64,000 nucleotides of DNA from Rhizobium leguminosarum bv. trifolii WSM1325 (GTDB lineage: Bacteria; Pseudomonadota; Alphaproteobacteria; Rhizobiales; Rhizobiaceae). The notes beneath the pieces were generated by a model. It was not told the origin of the DNA. It ran no database searches and saw only the letters and a list, made by a program, of their open reading frames with translations. The stretch spans positions 2,542,001 through 2,606,000 of the forward strand of contig CP001622.1 in the NCBI GenBank assembly GCA_000023185.1. Direction: 5' to 3'. A program made the translations under genes and the position numbers. Below, in pieces: positions 42,702 through 50,958 of the stretch. Within the stretch, counting starts at the first letter, position 1, and each line of letters starts with the position of its first letter.

Positions 42702-43682
42702 CTACCCGAGATCGCTTTGTGCTGCGCAGATCCGATCGACCAAAGCATCGAGATCGCCCTTTGGCGGACGGTTCTTGGCCAGGCGCTGCTTGAGATGCAT
42801 GATCGGCTCCGCCAGAATTTCATCAAGGCTCTCGGCGCAGGTGAAGTCGCCCGCAACGCTTTTGACCTTTGAATTGTCAAAGATCGCCGACCATGCCTTG
42901 TCGCCACGCAGCGGGCCAACCCACTCCGGATTGTACCGGACCAGCGTGTCCGTCGGCACGTGCACGATCCTGGCCTCGACATCAAGCAATCTGGCGATCG
43001 TCGTTTGAATATCGTTCCAGATATGGGCGCGGTCGGAGGTGATGTGGAAGATCTCGTTCAACGCCGCCGGCTTGCCGAAAAGCCCGACAAAGGGCACCGC
43101 GAAATCAACCGAGCGGGTCAGTGTCCAGGGCGTGTGGCCATCGCCCGCCACGATGGTGGGCTCGCCATCCAGCATGCGTCTCGCCATGACATCGCTGTCG
43201 CCCATCATGATGGGCAGGCCCGTGCGAACGGTGTGACTGGGACGAACGATGGTCCAGGCGAGATTCTCGGAATTCTTGAGCAGCGTCTCGCAGGCAATCT
43301 TGTCCTGGCTATAGCGCCAGTAGGGGTTGATCGCCGGTGTCTGCTCGGTAATCACATAATGGCGCGGCGGCTTTTCATAGACCGAAGCCGAAGAGATGAA
43401 GATGTACTGGCCGCAGTGCCCGGCAAACACATTGATGTCACGCGCGACTTGATCGGGCGTAAAGGCAATGAACTGGCACACGACGTCATAATTGGCCTTG
43501 GCCAAGTCCGCATAGGTGGGCGCCGCGAGATCGCCGACGATCGAGGTAACCCCCGCAGGCAATGGGTCGCCTCTCAAGCTGCGGTTATAGACGCTGACAT
43601 CGTGGCCCTGAACCACGGCGCGTTCGACGCACGGATAGGAAATCTGGCCGGTACCGCCAACGAAAAGGATTTTCAAAGCCAT
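42702..43682 (-). CDS. NAD-dependent epimerase/dehydratase (extended SDR-like)
   Basis: The 326-residue protein starts LKILFVGGTGQISYPCVERAVVQGHDVSVYNRS, a Rossmann loop of the GGTGxIS form. It has VCQFIAFTPDQVARDINVFAG, a catalytic Ser/Tyr region FISSASVYEKPPRHYVITEQTPAINPYWRYSQDKIACE with YSQDK as YxxxK, and RPSHTVRTGLP. This branch resembles chloroplast RNA-binding/sugar-nucleotide epimerase-like SDRs. Substrate unknown. It stands alone, with AAGGACCTCGG upstream wording weak as a ribosome site. Confidence 0.9.
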   Translation of the reverse strand: MALKILFVGGTGQISYPCVERAVVQGHDVSVYNRSLRGDPLPAGVTSIVGDLAAPTYADLAKANYDVVCQFIAFTPDQVARDINVFAGHCGQYIFISSASVYEKPPRHYVITEQTPAINPYWRYSQDKIACETLLKNSENLAWTIVRPSHTVRTGLPIMMGDSDVMARRMLDGEPTIVAGDGHTPWTLTRSVDFAVPFVGLFGKPAALNEIFHITSDRAHIWNDIQTTIARLLDVEARIVHVPTDTLVRYNPEWVGPLRGDKAWSAIFDNSKVKSVAGDFTCAESLDEILAEPIMHLKQRLAKNRPPKGDLDALVDRICAAQSDLG

Positions 43683-43948
43683 GGGAAGGACCTCGGTGTC
43701 GGATGTGGCGGGATATGCGGTCAGTCTTCATAGCGCGAAAGAAATCGGTCGTCTCCTGCAAAACACGTGCACCGGCTCACGTCGTTTGGGTCGACCTGTC
43801 CCGTAAACCAACGCGGTGGCATTCCGCATAAGCCGGATCGGACGACGTGAGGTTCGGCCGCAACCAGCCATTGCCGATACCGCAAAGATCTCTATCTCAA
43901 GCCAATAATGCCCCTTCTGTTTGAGATCAGCACAAGACGGAGGCTTTC

Positions 43949-44125
43949 TTGAAGGATTATCTGCCCTATGCAGCCGGGGTGCTGGCAGGATTATTGGTCG
44001 CCTTCCTCATGTCTGGCCTGTTGGAGCTGACGGAGACACCGCAGCTCGTGCTTTTCGCATTGCTGCCGGCCGTCGGTGGCGCTCTCGTCGAACGCGTTTG
44101 CTGTCGCCGGCCCAACAATTCTTGA
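43949..44125 (+). CDS. Small membrane protein (58 residues, TTG start)
   Basis: Too short for a standard ORF scan. A TTG at 43949, five bases after GGAGG (43939-43943), opens LKDYLPYAAGVLAGLLVAFL then MSGLLELTETPQLVLFALLPAVGGALVE and a basic Cys-containing tail RVCCRRPNN. Two membrane helices with positive-inside topology are predicted. The stop at 44123-44125 overlaps the ribosome site (GAAGGG) of the VOC gene at 44134, which suggests co-translation. No family recognised. Confidence 0.6.
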   Translation: MKDYLPYAAGVLAGLLVAFLMSGLLELTETPQLVLFALLPAVGGALVERVCCRRPNNS

Positions 44126-44133
44126 AGGGTTCC

Positions 44134-44508
44134 ATGGCAAGGCTGAAAGAAATCGTCATCGATTGCGACATCCCCTCGCGTGTCGCCCGGTTCTGGGCGG
44201 AAGCGCTCGATGGTTACGACGTGATGCCATATGACGACGAAGAACTGGCCCGCCTTGCCGCGGTCGGATTGACACCCGAGACTGACCCGACCGTGATGGT
44301 CGAAGGTCCCGGAACCCGCATTTGCTTCCACCTTCGCCAGGGGGAGCGTCCGGCCCGCAACCGGCTTCATCTCGATATTGCCACCCCCGATCGGACCAGG
44401 GAGGTAGAACGGCTTCTATCCCTGGGAGCGAGCTTCGTCCGCGAAGCGGATGGCTACACGGTCTTGAATGATCCCGAAGGCAACAATTTCTGCGTGGCGT
44501 CCGAATAG
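44134..44508 (+). CDS. VOC-family protein (glyoxalase-like domain)
   Basis: The 124-residue protein starts MARLKEIVIDCDIPSRVARFWAEALDGYDVMPYDDEELARL and ends NDPEGNNFCVASE. This matches the Glyoxalase_6-type VOC proteins of about 120 residues (RFWAxxLG, HLDIATPDRTREVERLLSLGA). GAAGGG precedes ATG 44134. It probably forms a two-gene unit with the small membrane protein. Substrate unknown. Confidence 0.88.
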   Translation: MARLKEIVIDCDIPSRVARFWAEALDGYDVMPYDDEELARLAAVGLTPETDPTVMVEGPGTRICFHLRQGERPARNRLHLDIATPDRTREVERLLSLGASFVREADGYTVLNDPEGNNFCVASE

Positions 44509-44602
44509 TCCGATCCGGGCCGAAAGGCGCGCTACAGGATGAACGGCACCCATCTCCGGACTGCTAACCAGAACCAACCGGATCTCCCGCGGAATGTCTG
44601 GA

Positions 44603-45184
44603 TCAGACGCGATTCAGGAACTCGATCACGCGGAGGGTGAGCAGCGCGGTCGCATCCGCATCATAGGAGGGCAGTGAGCTGTCGGCGAAGTAATGCTGAT
44701 CGCCTGGGTACAGGAAAAGCTCCGCGTCCTCGACCTTCTCCACGATCTCGCGGGCGGCATCGATATCGCCCTCGCCGACGAAGATCGGGTCGTTGTCCAT
44801 GCCGTGGATCTGCACCGCGACGCCGGCCGGCCAGGGTCCGAAGGCCCATTCGCCGCTGATCGGCAGGCAGGAATAGAAGAGCAGAGCCCCGCGGGCGCCG
44901 GGACGCGTCTGCGCCAGCTTCTGCGCCGGCAGCACACCGAACGAGAACCCGGCATAGAAGAGCCCGGCAGGCAAGTCGTCGGCGAGGCGCACGCCGCGCT
45001 CCCGCACGGCGTCGAATCCGATCTCGCCGATATAGGCGATCCCCGCTTCGATGCTTGGGAATGTGCGCCCGTCAAACAGATCGGGCGTGTGCACGATGTG
45101 ACCGGCTGCCCTGATATCGTCGGCAAACGCACGCACACCCGGGGTCAGCCCCTGTGCGTGATGGAACAACAGGATCTCAGCCAT
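44603..45184 (-). CDS. Dienelactone-hydrolase-family protein with Ser nucleophile
   Basis: The 193-residue alpha/beta hydrolase starts AEILLFHHAQGLTPGVRAFADDIRAAGHIVHTPDLFDGRTF, a typical DLH-family opening. The nucleophile elbow reads YAGFSFGVLPAQKLA, with Ser where true dienelactone hydrolases have Cys. An acidic residue in GMDNDPIF and His in YPGDQHYFADSS complete a triad. It should hydrolyse an ester or lactone in the cytoplasm. AAGGAGCC-type sequence lies upstream of ATG 45184 (AGGCTCCTTATGG in complement). Confidence 0.9.
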   Translation of the reverse strand: MAEILLFHHAQGLTPGVRAFADDIRAAGHIVHTPDLFDGRTFPSIEAGIAYIGEIGFDAVRERGVRLADDLPAGLFYAGFSFGVLPAQKLAQTRPGARGALLFYSCLPISGEWAFGPWPAGVAVQIHGMDNDPIFVGEGDIDAAREIVEKVEDAELFLYPGDQHYFADSSLPSYDADATALLTLRVIEFLNRV

Positions 45185-45387
45185 AAGGAGCCTCCGGGCG
45201 GGACGGTCGGGCGCATCGCCACTCTACAGCGTCGCCGCCTCGCCGGAAAGAGTGCGGACACGTTGCCGAAACAACATCTGAAAACCCGCCGGAAACCGAT
45301 AGGCGGGAAACCTCCTGACGCTCTACCGGACTGATAAGGTTGAAGAACCTCTCCGAGAGCTGTACATCGATTGCTCCATTCATAGTT

Positions 45388-46908
45388 TCAGGCTTTGCCG
45401 AACCACCGCGATGCGGCCTGCGCGGCTTCCTCATTGTCAGGCACAGCCTCACCAGCCCACGCCACGAAGCCGTCGGGGCGCACGAGCAGCGCGCTCAACC
45501 CCAGCCGATCCCTGGCGTCACTGGCGACATAGGTGATCACATTCCAGCGGCTTGCCAGCGCTTGCAGCGGTGCACCGGCGTCAAAGTCCAAAAGCAGGCC
45601 TTTGCCCTGCCTGAAGTGATCACCGAGCTTCGTGCCGTCGGCCAGCTCGAAATCAGGAGCGCTGCGGCCGACCAGCGGGTGACTGCCGCCAAGATCGTAG
45701 CAGAGAGAAACACCCCAGACGCGCTCGGCAAAGTATGTCGCGCCGTCACGCGTGTCGATCAGGTCGCGGATGATGGCTTCGAGCGCGCGCGAACTCCGGC
45801 TCGGCCGCATCAGTGCGACCTGGGCGCGCGACCAGTCGAGAATCTGCGCTCCCACTGGATGCCGTTCGCAGAAATAGCTGTCGAGCAGGCCCTCCGGCGC
45901 ATCGCCGCGGATCGTCGCTGCAAGCTTCCATCCAAGATTCATCGCGTCGCCGAGCCCGAGGTTCAGGCCCTGGCCGCCCAACGGGGAATGGATGTGCGCA
46001 GCGTCACCCGCAAGCAGCACCCTGCCCTTGCGGTAAGCCGTCGCCTGGTAGGCGCGATCCGTCCAGGTGGTGGCAAGCTCAAGGCCCGTCACCGTGACAT
46101 CGGCGCCGGAAATATGCCGCAACACCGATTGCACATGCTCGGGCGTGATCGGTTGCGTTCGGTGAAACGCGCCCCCATCGAAATCGACCATCGCGATGGT
46201 GCCGGGCTTTTGGTAGGTATACATGCCTGTCGGCGTGTAATGGCGGCCTGGGACGAGCTTCTCCGGATCGGCCATCTCGACTTGAACGGAATAGCCGGTG
46301 AACTCGGGATCGGTGCCAACGAATTCAAACCCGCCTGCCCTGCGCACGGTGCTGCGCCCGCCGTCACAACCGATGAGCCATCGTCCGAGAAAGATCTCGC
46401 CACCCGCGCGAACGGTCACGCCTCCGCCCGACTGATCGAAGCCATCGACACCGAGCCCGCGCCGGGTCTCGACACCCATCGCGCTTGCGCGGGCGGCCAG
46501 GACGAATTCGAGATGCTCCATCTCGACCGCCATGCTGGTGCCGGCCGGACCTGGCAGGCGATAGGGCCACGTCGAGGTGTCGATGGTGTCGTGAAAGAAC
46601 TGAATGCCGGCGAAATGGCCGCCCGGGCGACGCGGCTGCTGCATCCAATGCGCTGAAGTCCATTGATCTTTTTCGCGTTGCGGAGCCATGATGTCATCCA
46701 GCAGCCCGCGACGATAGAAGGCTTCGATGGTCGGCGCGGAAAGGCCGCGCATGCCGAACGGCAGCCGCTTCAACGGCGAATGCGGGTCTTCGGCCTGCTC
46801 CAGCACCAACACCGAGAGGCCGGCCAGCCGCAGCTCGCAGGCCAGAAACAGACCGACCGGGCCTGCACCTGAAATCACAACATCATGAATCACAAGAAAA
46901 TCGGGCAT
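45388..46908 (-). CDS. FAD-dependent aromatic monooxygenase (PheA/TfdB-like)
   Basis: The 506-residue protein has the FAD motif HDVVISGAGPVGLFLACELRLAGLSVLVLEQ at the N-terminus, the GCDGGRSTVRRAGG (DG) motif near residue 180, and GRVLLAGDAAHIHSPLGGQGLNLGLGDAMNLGWKLAA (GD motif) near 290. A C-terminal thioredoxin-like domain of about 110 residues follows (GRSAPDFELADGTKLGDHFRQGKGLLLDFD). This is the class A phenol/polyketide hydroxylase group (rifampicin monooxygenase-like). The physiological aromatic substrate is unknown. A palindrome cluster lies in its promoter region. Confidence 0.92.
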   Translation of the reverse strand: MPDFLVIHDVVISGAGPVGLFLACELRLAGLSVLVLEQAEDPHSPLKRLPFGMRGLSAPTIEAFYRRGLLDDIMAPQREKDQWTSAHWMQQPRRPGGHFAGIQFFHDTIDTSTWPYRLPGPAGTSMAVEMEHLEFVLAARASAMGVETRRGLGVDGFDQSGGGVTVRAGGEIFLGRWLIGCDGGRSTVRRAGGFEFVGTDPEFTGYSVQVEMADPEKLVPGRHYTPTGMYTYQKPGTIAMVDFDGGAFHRTQPITPEHVQSVLRHISGADVTVTGLELATTWTDRAYQATAYRKGRVLLAGDAAHIHSPLGGQGLNLGLGDAMNLGWKLAATIRGDAPEGLLDSYFCERHPVGAQILDWSRAQVALMRPSRSSRALEAIIRDLIDTRDGATYFAERVWGVSLCYDLGGSHPLVGRSAPDFELADGTKLGDHFRQGKGLLLDFDAGAPLQALASRWNVITYVASDARDRLGLSALLVRPDGFVAWAGEAVPDNEEAAQAASRWFGKA

Positions 46909-47311
46909 GAACTACTCCTTTATGGTCGTTCGACCGGAGCAGTTCGTCGTTTCGAGAACCACGCGGACGAACAATGAGACGCTTGAACAGCGTCCGTTGT
47001 TCGTCGTGGAGAACTCATGCACGAGGCAAGGAACAGAGCTTTCGTTTCCGAAAGGACTTGGGCCAACCACACCAAGTCATGCCTTTTCCGACATCGGCAA
47101 CATAGCCGCCGGGCGATCGATCGGCAACAGAAGATATGCTCTTCTGAAGGTCTGACCTGACGGAGAAGCCCTTACGGCGGGGGAATGCCGCTTATGCCAG
47201 GTCTGACGTGAGGGAGATGCGCTGATCTGCCAGTCGGCCGATTTCATCACAGCAGCCCGGCAGAGCAGACGCTCTCCCGATTTGCCGTGTGAGACATCGG
47301 CGAACGCTGGC
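46909..47311. other. Intergenic stretch with inverted and direct repeats
   Basis: No gene is seen. It contains the promoter region of the FAD monooxygenase with a palindrome cluster (46942-47005), and a 22-base near-direct repeat (47148-47169 and 47199-47220, AGGTCTGAC-TGA-GGAGA-GC, about 19 of 22 bases). The right end is the 3' side of the oxidase operon. Confidence 0.5.
46942..47005. promoter_or_regulatory. Nested palindromes upstream of the FAD monooxygenase, possible operator
   Basis: CGAACAA (46968-46974) pairs with TTGTTCG (46997-47003), and inside it GACGCT (46978-46983) pairs with AGCGTC (46989-46994). An outer GTTCGTC (46942-46948) pairs with GACGAAC (46966-46972). The centre lies about 80 bases before the monooxygenase start. 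The symmetry suits a TetR/MarR-type operator, but no regulator gene of that type is adjacent. A transcript hairpin is the alternative. Confidence 0.45.
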
Positions 47312-47677
47312 CTACGGCGCCGCACCAAAGAAGGCCAGCCGCGTGAAGATCGTGTAGTCCGCTTCCGATACCATCAGCGCCACGAAAACCAGCACCAGCA
47401 GCGGCGGCAGCAGGATGGCGTAGACGAGCGCCAGCCGTTCCCAGGCCATATGCATGAAGACGGCAACGATCAGCCCGGCCTTCAGCATCATGAACACGAG
47501 GATCAGCGTCCACCTCAAGTAGCTCTGGACGCCGAGATAATCGACCATGTAGGACGCCGCGCTGAGCACGAAGAGCAGGCCCCAGACGAGGAAATAGAGC
47601 CGGAGCGGATGCTGCTGTCCGGTGTGTGCTTGTACATGCACCGTTTGGGTTTGTGCGTGCGCTGCTGTCTCGCTCAT
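47312..47677 (-). CDS. Cytochrome c oxidase subunit IV-family protein
   Basis: The 121-residue protein has a His/Gln-rich N-terminus and three membrane helices (LYFLVWGLLFVLSAASYMVDYLG, LRWTLILVFMMLKAGLIVAVFMHM, LVYAILLPPLLVLVFVALMV). It contains the family's MMLKAGLIVAVFMHMAWE segment. It is the last gene of the coxMNOP-type operon, seven bases after coxP, and probably stabilises the oxidase in the inner membrane. ATG 47677 is chosen since the longer frame runs into coxP. Confidence 0.88.
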   Translation of the reverse strand: MSETAAHAQTQTVHVQAHTGQQHPLRLYFLVWGLLFVLSAASYMVDYLGVQSYLRWTLILVFMMLKAGLIVAVFMHMAWERLALVYAILLPPLLVLVFVALMVSEADYTIFTRLAFFGAAP

Positions 47678-47684
47678 GACGACC

Positions 47685-48404
47685 TCACCACAGATAAAAA
47701 AACGCGAAGATGAAGACCCAGACCAGGTCGACGAAGTGCCAGTAGAGGCCCATGATCTCGACGGCTTCGTAGCGGCCTTTCCGGCTGGTGAAGAAGCCGC
47801 GCCGTTCCTCATCGAAATCGCCCCGCCAGACCTTGCGGGCGACGATGAGGAGGAAGATGACGCCGATCGTCACGTGAGTGCCGTGAAAGCCTGTGATCAT
47901 GAAGAAGGTCGATCCGAACTGTGCCGCCCCCCACGGGTTCTCCCAGGGGCGCACACCTTCGGTGATCAGCTTCGTCCATTCGAAGGCCTGCATGCCGACG
48001 AAACATGCCCCGAGAACCGCCGTCAGCAGCATCAGGATCGCAGTCGTGCGGCGGTCGCGGCGATAGCCGAAATTGACCGCCATCGCCATGGTGCCGCTGC
48101 TCGAGATCAGCACGAAAGTCATAATCGCGATCAGGATCAGCGGCACGTCCTGGCCGCCGATATGGAGCGCGAAGACCTCGCTCGGATTGGGCCATGGAAC
48201 GGGCGTCGACATGCGGGCGGTCATATAGGCGATCAGGAAACAGCCGAAGACGAAGGTGTCGCTGAGCAGGAAGATCCACATCATCGCCTTGCCCCAGGAG
48301 GCGGTCTTGAAGGCCCGCTGATCGGAGCTGAAATCGGACGCGACACCGCGCAGACCGGCCGGCCTGAGGTCTGCCCCGCCATGTGTCTCGATAGTCTGTG
48401 CCAT
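47685..48404 (-). CDS. coxP: Heme-copper oxidase subunit III (CoxP-like)
   Basis: The 239-residue protein is a cytochrome c oxidase subunit III: MWIFLLSDTFVFGCFLIAYM, GVRPWENPWGAAQFGSTFFMITGFHGTHVTIGVIFLLIVARKVWRGDF and the end YEAVEIMGLYWHFVDLVWVFIFAFFYLW, which is a strong family signature. AAGGGG seven bases before ATG 48404 sets the start over the TTG two codons upstream. It supports proton uptake and stability of subunit I. It is second of two subunit III-like genes in the operon. Confidence 0.92.
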   Translation of the reverse strand: MAQTIETHGGADLRPAGLRGVASDFSSDQRAFKTASWGKAMMWIFLLSDTFVFGCFLIAYMTARMSTPVPWPNPSEVFALHIGGQDVPLILIAIMTFVLISSSGTMAMAVNFGYRRDRRTTAILMLLTAVLGACFVGMQAFEWTKLITEGVRPWENPWGAAQFGSTFFMITGFHGTHVTIGVIFLLIVARKVWRGDFDEERRGFFTSRKGRYEAVEIMGLYWHFVDLVWVFIFAFFYLW

Positions 48405-48415
48405 CTGCAAACCCC

Positions 48416-49129
48416 TTAGTTCAGTAGTGTGCGGCAGAGATCGACGAAATCATTCGCCCAGCCGGCAAAGAGCGCAAAGAGCAAGAGCCAGACGGCGAGC
48501 ATGAAATGCGAATAGATGGCGGAAAGATCGACGCTGAGGCGCAGCCTCTCCGGCGCGACGTCGGTTGAAAATGCTCTGACCGTCGTGTGCGCGAGCACGG
48601 CAAGCCCGCCGAGGATATGCAGCCCGTGCAGGCCGGTCAGCATGTAGAAGAAGCTGTTGGCGGGATTGTCGACTAGCACGTAGCCGGCCGCCACCAGCTC
48701 CCGCCATGCCTGGACCTGTCCGACGAGAAAAGCGACGGCAAGGACAAACGCGGCGGCAAGCGCCGGCCGCAGGTTTTCCATGCGGCCCTGCCCCGCTTCT
48801 CGTTTCGCCCATTGCAGCGAGGCACTGCTCAAGGCAAGTGCCGCGGTGTTCACCCAGAGCAGCCGGGGAACCGGCATCGCCCACCAGTCGGCGGACGCCG
48901 CACGCATGAAATAGGCGCTGACGGCAAGGCTGAAGAGCGCGCCAACGACGCCGAGAAACACGAAGAGGCCGATCTTCACCGCCGGCATCGGCCGCCGCTC
49001 AGTGCTGTGATGATCCGGCAGTTGCACCGATCCAGTTTCCAGCCAGGGCTTCGAGGTCAGCCGCTGCCCGGAAAGCCACCAGATGATGATGGCGCCGATT
49101 GCAGCAAGGAAGACCAGGATGACGTTCAT
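48416..49129 (-). CDS. coxO: Heme-copper oxidase subunit III-like protein (CoxO-like)
   Basis: The 237-residue protein is a diverged subunit III: a first helix VILVFLAAIGAIIIWWLSG, then a hydrophilic linker, KIGLFVFLGVVGALFSLAVSAYFMR, NSFFYMLTGLHGLHILGGLAVLAHT and a final helix IYSHFMLAVWLLLFALFAGW. A pair of subunit III genes is the pattern of Bradyrhizobium coxMNOP. Its ATG overlaps the coxN stop by four bases. The residues KPWLETGSVQ in the linker are also found in N-terminal extensions of related proteins. Confidence 0.88.
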   Translation of the reverse strand: MNVILVFLAAIGAIIIWWLSGQRLTSKPWLETGSVQLPDHHSTERRPMPAVKIGLFVFLGVVGALFSLAVSAYFMRAASADWWAMPVPRLLWVNTAALALSSASLQWAKREAGQGRMENLRPALAAAFVLAVAFLVGQVQAWRELVAAGYVLVDNPANSFFYMLTGLHGLHILGGLAVLAHTTVRAFSTDVAPERLRLSVDLSAIYSHFMLAVWLLLFALFAGWANDFVDLCRTLLN

Positions 49130-50904
49130 GCGTGGACCTCCCGGGTGACGCCGTCGCTTGACGGCACATTCTGCGGGATGAAATCCTCAGCCGCCCCCGG
49201 CACGCTGTAGTCATAGGCCCAGCGGTAGACGACCGGCAGATCCTTGCCCCAGTTACCGTGGGCCGGCGGCGTCTGCGGCGTCTGCCATTCGAGCGTCGTT
49301 GCCCGCCACGGATTGCCGCCGGCCTCCCTGCCCCGGAAAAGGCTCCAGACGAGATTGAACAGGAAGACCATCTGCCCGGCTCCGACAACAAGCGCCATGA
49401 CGGTGATGAAAATGTTCAGCGTGTGGGCCGAAGGCGGAACGAAAGCCGTCTCTCCCATCTCGAAGTAACGGCGCGGCACCCCGAGCAGACCGAGATAATG
49501 CATCGGAAAGAAGATCGCATAGGTGCCGAGGAAAGTGATCCAGAAGTGGATATGGCCGAGCATGTCGTCGAGCATGCGTCCCGTCACCTTCGGATACCAG
49601 TGATAGATCGCCCCGAAGATGACAAGGATCGGCGCCACACCCATGACCATGTGGAAATGCGCGACGACGAACATCGTATCCGACAGCGGCACGTCGACGA
49701 CGACGTTGCCGAGGAAGAGGCCGGTCAGACCGCCATTGACGAAGGTGACGATAAAGGCGAGCGCAAAGAGCATCGGCAGCGTCAGGTGGATATCGCCGCG
49801 CCACAGCGTCAGCACCCAGTTATAGACCTTGATCGCCGTGGGCACAGCGATGATCAGCGTCGTGGTGGCGAAGAAGAAGCCAAAGGCCGGGTTCATGCCG
49901 CTGACATACATGTGGTGCGCCCAGACGACGAAGCTGAGCGCGCCGATGATGACGATCGCCCAGACCATCATCCGGTAGCCGAAGATGTTCTTGCGCGCAT
50001 GCGTGCTGATCAGATCCGAAACGATGCCGAAGGCAGGCAGTGCTACGATATAGACCTCGGGATGCCCGAAAAACCAGAACAGGTGCTGGAACAGGATCGG
50101 GCTACCGCCGCCGTGCTGGAGTTGCGTGCCCATTTCGACGATGGCGGGCATGAAGAAGCTGGTGCCGAGCACGCGGTCGAACATCATCATGACGCAGGCG
50201 ACGAAGAGCGCGGGAAAGGCGAGCAGCGCCATCACGGTCGCGGTGAAGATGCCCCAGACGGTAAGCGGCATCCGCATTAGCGTCATGCCGCGCGCGCGTC
50301 CCTGCAGCACCGTCACCACATAGTTCAGCCCGCCCATGGTGAAGCCGATGATGAAGACGATCAGCGACGAAAGCATCAGCAGGATGCCCCAGTCCTTGCC
50401 GCCTGGTGTGCCTGACAGAACCGATTGCGGCGGATAAAGCGTCCAGCCCGCCCCCGTCGGGCCGCCGGGGGCGAAGAAGCCCGCAGCGAGGATCAGCACC
50501 GCGAGCAGATAGATCCAGTAGCTCAGCATGTTGGCGTAGGGAAACACCATATCGCGCGCGCCGACCATCAGCGGAATGAGGTAATTGCCGAAGCCGCCGA
50601 GGAAGAGCGCGGTCAGTAGATAGATCACCATGATCATGCCGTGCATGGTGATGAACTGGTAATAGTGATCGGCATCGATGAAGGCGAAATAGCCGGGAAA
50701 GGCGAGCTGAATCCGCATCAGCCAGGAGAGCACCAGCGCCACCAGGCCGATTGCGATCGCCGTCAGCGAATATTGCACGGCGATGATCTTGGCATCCTGG
50801 CTGAACACATATTTGGTCCACCAGCTGTGTGGATGATAAAGCTCGACATCCTCGACTTCGGCAGAGGGGATGGCGCCTGCGCTGTCGGATGGAATCTCGA
50901 CCAT
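49126..50904 (-). CDS. coxN: Heme-copper cytochrome c oxidase subunit I (CoxN-like)
   Basis: The 592-residue catalytic subunit has twelve helices. Heme a and CuB ligands are in ITMHGMIMVIYLL, WFFGHPEVYIVALPAFG (His-Glu-Tyr with the D-channel Glu), FVVWAHHMYVSGMNP (CuB His pair) and FVVAHFHMVMGVAP. It reduces O2 to water and pumps protons (A-family). It has an N-terminal extension with VELYHPHSWWTKYVFSQDAKIIAVQY, typical of the coxN/alternative branch rather than main CtaD. 54 bases separate it from coxM. Confidence 0.95.
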   Translation of the reverse strand: MVEIPSDSAGAIPSAEVEDVELYHPHSWWTKYVFSQDAKIIAVQYSLTAIAIGLVALVLSWLMRIQLAFPGYFAFIDADHYYQFITMHGMIMVIYLLTALFLGGFGNYLIPLMVGARDMVFPYANMLSYWIYLLAVLILAAGFFAPGGPTGAGWTLYPPQSVLSGTPGGKDWGILLMLSSLIVFIIGFTMGGLNYVVTVLQGRARGMTLMRMPLTVWGIFTATVMALLAFPALFVACVMMMFDRVLGTSFFMPAIVEMGTQLQHGGGSPILFQHLFWFFGHPEVYIVALPAFGIVSDLISTHARKNIFGYRMMVWAIVIIGALSFVVWAHHMYVSGMNPAFGFFFATTTLIIAVPTAIKVYNWVLTLWRGDIHLTLPMLFALAFIVTFVNGGLTGLFLGNVVVDVPLSDTMFVVAHFHMVMGVAPILVIFGAIYHWYPKVTGRMLDDMLGHIHFWITFLGTYAIFFPMHYLGLLGVPRRYFEMGETAFVPPSAHTLNIFITVMALVVGAGQMVFLFNLVWSLFRGREAGGNPWRATTLEWQTPQTPPAHGNWGKDLPVVYRWAYDYSVPGAAEDFIPQNVPSSDGVTREVHA

Positions 50905-50958
50905 GATCTCTCTTCCCTTCCCGCCGGTCCTTGAACCGGCACGCGGCCTCCGGCCGGT

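Noticed and set aside
45340..46656. Plus-strand frame of 438 codons
   Set aside because: Antisense to the FAD monooxygenase, with no ribosome site and no motif.
49258..50280. Plus-strand frame of 340 codons over coxN
   Set aside because: The product is His/Asp/Arg-rich with no hydrophobic core and is typical of antisense of a membrane gene.
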